Shown: one piece after another, positions 58,601 through 64,000 of the stretch
Layout of the letters: each line of letters opens with the position of its first letter
Position numbering within the stretch: position 1 is the stretch's first letter
The notes under the pieces: generated by a model
Told to the model about the DNA's origin: nothing
The model's database searches: none
What the model saw: the letters and a program-made list of their open reading frames with translations, nothing else
NCBI GenBank assembly: GCA_029844215.1
Contig: CM056725.1
Coordinates: 42,004,485-42,068,484, forward strand
Length of the DNA: 64,000 bases
Direction: 5' to 3'
Source of the DNA: Przewalskia tangutica
Lineage: Eukaryota; Streptophyta; Magnoliopsida; Solanales; Solanaceae
Program-made: the position numbers and the translations under genes

Positions 58601-59811
58601 AAAACGCAGAACAAAAAAAATACCAAAACGTGTATTTGCATGATTGCATCCTGGATAAATGTTTACTGTGTCCAGATCTTCATTGTTTGAAAATATATAT
58701 TTGCAAAATGCAGCCTCAGATAACAGGTTTAGAATATAGACACACAAAAGCTTAGAAACAGGGGAAAGGAACAGCTTGATAAGAATGTAACTTCTATTAT
58801 CGTTCAATTCTCGGCTCGTCAAAGTTAGATACATGAATTGAACATTAGAGACCAGATTTTGAAATATTTCACTGAAATATTCTTCAATTTGTTAATATTA
58901 TACTATTTTTAATCTATGTACATACCAAAAGCATTTCTCACTCATCAATTTACACCAAAAAGACATCTTTTTCAGAAAATAAACATTTTCTAAGGAAATG
59001 ACTTCCGTTATATCTGTTAATACAAAGAGTCTACTATCAAGTGTGTTGTTCTGGGACATATTAGTGATAGATTACAAAATAAATTATTAAGTGATTTAAC
59101 GACGAAATTCGTAGCTAATTCAGTTTTTTGGTAGTGGTTATACATATATATTCTTTTCACCATTATATTCCGCATAAAGTAATATATAAATTTTTGCATA
59201 AAAAGATATTTTGAGAAACTAACAAACTTTATTTTTTTTATGATGCAGGGATTGCCTGAAACTCATTATAGGACAACCCTCAGCAATCAGCCTGCCAGCT
59301 ATCTAGATTGCACAAAAGACACCCTTTTTTGGCTAACCTCAGAGATGGCATGGATAACTTTTTGATGCATTTTTAGTTGGAAGATAGCTTGTATATAGTT
59401 TCTGGTGAATTCATGTTTGTGGTATAATACCTTTTTGAGTTTTCATTCCTTTCGTAACATCTATCTTTATGTTCTCTTTCTGAATGTTTTCTCCATTCTT
59501 TGCCCTTCTTCGGACCCCGCACATAGCGGAAGCTTAATGTTGGAAATTTATTAAACGTGAAATAAAATTTAACCTATTATTTATGACTCGAATAATTGGA
59601 GCCCCGCACGTCAGAAACGCCGTTTCCACACACGTGCACACGTTGTACCAAAGATCATAACTTTTCTTAGTGAAAGAGATATTGGTACGTAAACAAAATG
59701 TTTGAGACATGAAATGATGGGCGGTTATTGGCCAAATGACGAGTGTTTCACGTTGGTAAATGAAGGAAGAAGTGCATGATGTGTAAAAGATGAAATGAGT
59801 CAAAATCGCCA
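58601..59811. other. AT-rich island without recognised genes
   Basis: No match to the LTR families of the window. It contains TTTTATGATGCAG followed by a 39-codon open stretch at 59250-59364, which looks like an intron end and a last exon but matches no family I know. TGTTGGAAATTT at 59538 could be a Ty1/copia LTR start, given the copia gag downstream. Low confidence in both readings. Confidence 0.35.
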
Positions 59812-60019
59812 TGGAGTCATAGTGATTTCATGTGTAAGAACTATATTTTGAAATGTTTGTCCGACCCTCTTTACACGGTATATTGCACCGTTGGCACTGC
59901 CAAATAGTTGTGGGATAAACTGCAGAAAAAGTACAACGCACAAGATGCAGGTACTAAGAAGTTCATCGTTGGGAAATTTTTGAAATTTCAAATGGTGGAC
60001 AACAAAACTGTGATGTCCC
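59812..60019 (+). pseudogene. Ty1/copia gag fragment (UBN2-type)
   Basis: One frame of about 69 codons: N-Y-I-L-K-C-L-S-D-P-L-Y-T-V-Y, T-A-K, a stop at 59905-59907, then L-W-D-K-L-Q-K-K-Y-N-A-Q-D-A-G-T-K-K-F and M-V-D-N-K-T-V-M-S. These are the conserved residues of the copia-type gag domain of plants. The stop and the LTR L inserted at 60020 leave it dead. It is the only clear non-gypsy coding sequence here. Confidence 0.85.
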
Positions 60020-60453
60020 TGTCACGACCCGTTCCGGGGCCCGTGACTGGTGCCTTACCGGGGCACCCAAGTAGTCATACATCAGAGTAATCAGCGGAAA
60101 TATAAAGCAAGACATAAACGATTTATAAAATAAGACACGGTTATGTGAGAAAACATCGCCTTTAGCATATATATATAAGCGAGGTTTATGATTTACATCG
60201 ACAACTGCAACATGACTCTACAGACCTCTGAAATATACAACTATGGCCAGGACGGCCGCCATACCACTGGCCCATACAAAACTATCTACGAGGAGATCAT
60301 ACCCAGTAGAGCCTCGGAAAAGATGGAGCTCACGGCGCTGCGTAGAGATCCTAAGAATGTGGATCTAGCTTTTTGCTTGCCATACTGCGGCATGAGCAGC
60401 CCCGAAGGAGGTCAGTACAACCGGTACTAAGTATATGAAACTGTAAAATACTT
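60020..60453 (-). mobile_element. LTR L, 3' end (minus strand), cut by the gap
   Basis: Minus-strand LTR ending GGGTCGTGACA at 60020, with the G-G-T-G-C-C-C-C-G-G-T-A-A-G-G-C-A-C-C stretch and GTATGACTACTTGGGTG as in H and I (54940-54996). Reads more cleanly than H or I. Possible target duplication GTCCC just left of it. Runs into the N gap. Confidence 0.8.
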
Positions 60454-60553
60454 NNNNNNNNNNNNNNNNNNNNNNNNNNNNNNNNNNNNNNNNNNNNNNN
60501 NNNNNNNNNNNNNNNNNNNNNNNNNNNNNNNNNNNNNNNNNNNNNNNNNNNNN
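60454..60553. other. Assembly gap (100 N)
   Basis: Exactly 100 N, the usual placeholder for a gap of unknown size. Reading frames drawn through it are meaningless. Confidence 1.
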
Positions 60554-62824
60554 GCATTTGAGAGGCTGTCTTGTGATTCTCGGAGACCAGCGATTATGCG
60601 CCAAGTTTTCCAAATGTGAGTTTGGTTGACTTGATGGCGTTTCTTGGGCATGTTGCGGTGATGGCGTTCAGTGAATCTGGCGAATCGAAGCGGTCGGGAC
60701 TTGGCCTGAACTTACTCCGGCGACCAGGTTCCACGATTTTACGGGCCTTGCGAGGATATTATCGGTTCGTGGAAGTTTGCTTATCTGCACCGTTGACTAG
60801 GTGACTCGAGAAAGCGACCAAGTTTGATGGGTGATGCTTGTGGCGAGGTTTTGATTCTTTGAAAGAAGGCGCAACGCCCGTTCTTACTCTTCGGAGGGTC
60901 GGATGGTTATATGTGTATTGTGATCGTCGGGCATCGGGTTGGGATGTGTGTTGATGCGGCATAGCGGGTTATAGCATATGCGTCGGCGGTGAAGAAACAC
61001 GAGAGGAACTACCCGCGTGATTTGGAGTTGGCGGTGTGATTCACGCTTTGAAGATGCGGAGCACTATTTGTATGGGGTTGCGTGGATATTTTCGGACGCG
61101 AGAGCCTCGGTATATCTTGACGGAGGAGTTGAACTTACAGCGAGGCGGTGGTTAGAGTTGCTTAAGGATTACGATGTTGATATCTTGTACCACGGGCAAG
61201 GCCAATGTTGTGGCGAATGCTCTTAGTCGTAGGTCGATGGGAGCCTATCGGATGTGCGGCTAGAAGAAGGACATGGTTAGTGATTTGCACGATTAGCGAG
61301 ACTTGGTGTCAGTTTGATTGATTCGATAGCGATGGGGTTAGAGTTCGTGAGGTTGCGAGTCTTCCATCGTCGAGAGGTGAAGAGCAGTTCGAGGATCGGC
61401 TTTGATTGATATCGTGATCTGACTCTTACGTGAGGGCAAGGGTCCTTTTGAGTACTTTGATGGGGTGCTAAGGTTTGAGAAGCGGTGTGTGTTCGGATGT
61501 TTGGGACTTGGCGTGAGTTCTTGGGAAGCACACAGCGCGTTACTCTATCCATCGTCAAGTCGACCAAGATGTACCGACGCCGATCATGTATTGGTGGGAT
61601 GGCGAAGAGGGCGTTGCGAGTTAAGTAGCTCGATACGTGTTATCGGCGGTGAAGGTAGAGCACGGAGCACAGTGGTTTTATTCTGACGATTGAGATCCGA
61701 CACGGAAGTGGGAGGTAATCAACATGGACTTCATCACGAGATTACCTCGCGCTTTCGGAGGAGACATGATTCTATATAGGTTATAAATCGTCGGTGTTGT
61801 GAAATCAGCCCACTTTCTTCCGTCGGGGCGACTTTTAGTGAGATTATGCGGACTTTACATCAGAGATCGTCGGTGCGTGGAGTCCTGCCGATCATATCAG
61901 GCGAGAGCCCGATTCTGGCTAACCGGAGAGTCCTTCGAAGAGGTTTAGGGGCGAGTGAACTGATCTGCATTTCATCCGCGAGCAGACGGGCGGCGAGCGC
62001 ACTATCGGACTGCGAGGATATCTGCGAGCTGTGTTATTGACCGATGGTAGTTGGGAGGATCATTTGCCTCTGGTTGAGTTCGCGTATAATAATAGCTACC
62101 GCTCCGGTATTGGATGGCGCCTGAGGCCTTGTATGGGAGAAGTGCGGTCGCCTATAGGTTGGTTCGATGTGGGCGAGTGCGGCTAGTGGGACCAGATTTG
62201 ATACGGCGACGATGGATAAGGTGAAGCTTATCAAGGCGGCTATTGCGACTCGAGTCGGCCAAGTCGTATCACGGATCATCGTCGTCGGCATCTTGAGTTC
62301 GAGGTTCATGATTGGGTTTTCCTAAAGGTGTCACCCATGAAGGGTGTGATGAGATTTGGGAAGAAGAAGCTCGGCCCGAGTACATTGGGCGTTTGATTGT
62401 CGCGAGGTAGGCAAGGTTGCCTATGAGTTGAATCTGCGTCCGTCGGAAGCGGTGCATCCGGTTTTCACGTATCTATCTTTGAGAGATGTATGGGATCCAT
62501 CTAGGGTGCACCGATTAGCGATATCGGTGTGGGGTTATCGTATGAGAGATTCCATGCGCGATAATCGATGCGTCGAGTTAAGCGTCTGCGGACGAAGGGC
62601 GTGGCCGTCAAAGTCTTGTGGCGAGCAGGCTCGAGAGGAGATGGCGTGGGAAGGCGAGGAGGACATGAGGCGGTATCCTCGCCTATTTCCACGCCTCCGG
62701 GTAATTCACTTTCCTCTTGTAAATCTTAATTCTCGTTTATGCCTAAGTATTGTTACGTGGCGTGTGTGGCATTTGCAGCTGTTTAAGTTATGAAGAACCT
62801 TATCGATAAGCTGTCTTGGGAAGG
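60554..62824 (+). pseudogene. Pol of element M: RT end, RNase H, integrase, chromodomain
   Basis: Starts just after the place of the F-I-D-D box and aligns with I from about 49225 to 51400. C-A-K-F-S-K-C-E-F is at about 60600-60625, the connection with L-R-G-Y-Y-R-F-V at 60735-60775, RNase H end at 61080-61240, integrase core at 61700-62050 and chromodomain-like end at about 62530-62700 (with E-E-D-M-R-R-Y-P-R-L-F at the end). Indels break the frame at many of the same places as in H and I. Confidence 0.8.
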
Positions 62825-62857
62825 AACGTTCGGGACGAATGTTTCTAAGGAGGAGAA
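62825..62857 (+). other. Inverted repeat and polypurine tract of M
   Basis: AACGTTCGGGACGAATGTT at 62825-62843 (one mismatch in the stem), then TCTAAGGAGGAGAA before the LTR. Confidence 0.75.
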
Positions 62858-64000
62858 TGTTATACCAGTATTTACGGAGTATGTGCGTGAGGCGTGCGTC
62901 TGAAAGTGTAACCTTAAAAGTTTAGGCCTAGGGCGTTTTTGGGCCTGACCACGCGAGAATCGTTTCAGGCGAAGCGTTTTACGACTCGCGTAGGGTAAAT
63001 TCCGACTATGTCATTTCTAATTTTTGCGGATTTTTCGGCGACGGAACCACTGACCAGCGAGAGGGTGACACTTGTCACCTCAGTGGGCTGACAGTGGCCT
63101 TTGCCTTAGGCGGTTGAGAGGCTTTTGGGGCTTAGAACATGGACCTTTGTTTGTGGAGTGATTTGAGGAGTAGGTTAGGGGCACTTGGGCAAATCTTGGC
63201 CTCAGCTTGCCCGCAGCTTGATCTTGGCCGTTGGTTGGCCGTGTCTTAGCTATAAATACCCTCTCTTTGAAGACTTATTCATCACAAATTTCCAAGTCTA
63301 AATCCTCCTTCCCCGCGTGAGCCATCGTCCTAGCCTCACACTACACTTTTAGAAGCCTTGGCAGATACCCACTTTTTAGAAGCCTTGGCGAATACCACAC
63401 AGCCTGGCGAAACACTACCCACTCAGCTTGGTAGAAAAGTTGTCTTCTTGTATTGTTATAATGCCCAAAATACCTAGCCCAAATCCCTTAGTCCTTAGTA
63501 GAAGTTGTGAAGAACTTCAAGGTTTCTTAGACTCTGGGCGTTGACAGGAGCTAAACCTTGCTCAGTATGACTTTATCTAGGATATTATTGGGCTTACAGA
63601 GGTAAATAATCCTAACCCTCTTTTGTTTTAGAGAATGCATCTTTGTAGAAGTATAAGAATAAAGTATTAAATACTTAGAAGAATAATTGGGTACTTTCAT
63701 GGATTTGTTTTCTGATGAACTCATATAGCTCATGGGTAGGGTTGTCTTTTGACTTTCAGTAGAATTGTGAACCCTCTGTTTAGAATGACCTTGAGTAGTC
63801 TAGACTTTGATAGATGCAGTGACTATTATAGGCTGATTCTCTGCGCGACATATTCAACTTGGCGGGAGGTTTTGTAGAAGGTATGTGATTCTTCTAAAGC
63901 ATGATATTTTAAATATATATATAGTACGATGAGCGTACATGTGTTAAGCTGAATAATAACTACGGCAATGTCTTTCGACTTAAGCACGAATAATACTTAC
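62858..64000 (+). mobile_element. 3' LTR of M (partial)
   Basis: Starts TGTTATACCAG; GTGACACTTGTCACC at about 63065-63080 and TATAAATA at 63251-63258. Of the H/I type. Runs off the right edge of the window. Confidence 0.88.

Noticed and set aside
60351..60651. Frames through the N run
   Set aside because: Unknown bases translated as X; no support.

Overview
This window is plant nuclear DNA, most likely from a large, repeat-rich eudicot genome. It is almost wholly a nest of Ty3/gypsy LTR retrotransposons. The Pol fragments (RT, RNase H, integrase and a C-terminal chromodomain-like end), the TG...CA long terminal repeats, the primer-binding sites matching initiator Met-tRNA (TGGTATC-GAGC) and the purine tracts before each 3' LTR all fit plant chromoviruses, probably of the Tekay/Del lineage. 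The species cannot be told from the sequence. I see no intact host gene, no rRNA or tRNA gene and no CRISPR array.

Left part (1-40019): one long element, here called A, lies on the minus strand and its 3' LTR runs off the left edge. Three insertions split it. A solo LTR (B, 4462-8054) sits in its gag with a perfect 5-bp target duplication. Element E2 (8448-27582) also sits in gag and itself carries E3 (9000-18519) in its 5' LTR. Element E4 (30730-39465) sits in the 5' LTR of A. A, E2 and E3 share the same reduced interior: a gag remnant, a non-coding spacer and a decayed integrase/chromodomain end, with no PR, RT or RNase H. E4 keeps a gag core and the spacer but has no pol. They look like non-autonomous derivatives moved in trans.

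Middle (40020-54996): A sits in the LTR of F, F in the LTR of G, G in the RNase H region of H. H is of the pol-bearing type, and its 3' LTR was split by element I (44421-53882). I is the most complete element here: two 2334-bp LTRs, gag with a zinc knuckle, PR, RT, RNase H, integrase and chromodomain in order, all broken by small indels.

Right (54997-64000): H sits in a minus-strand B-type LTR (B'), which sits in the integrase of J. The end of J and part of its LTR follow, then a truncated LTR start (K), an AT-rich island without recognised genes, a Ty1/copia gag remnant split by a minus-strand LTR (L), a 100-base run of N, and a second pol-bearing H/I-type element (M) running off the right edge.

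The host-to-guest order J, B', H, G, F, A, E2, E3 gives eight nested layers. Base-level quality is uneven: low-copy stretches read cleanly, while high-copy stretches carry small differences at the same sites in every copy, so many broken frames may be assembly noise. Coordinates of LTR ends are read from the terminal TG/CA and are usually good to a few bases; coding-domain borders are approximate.
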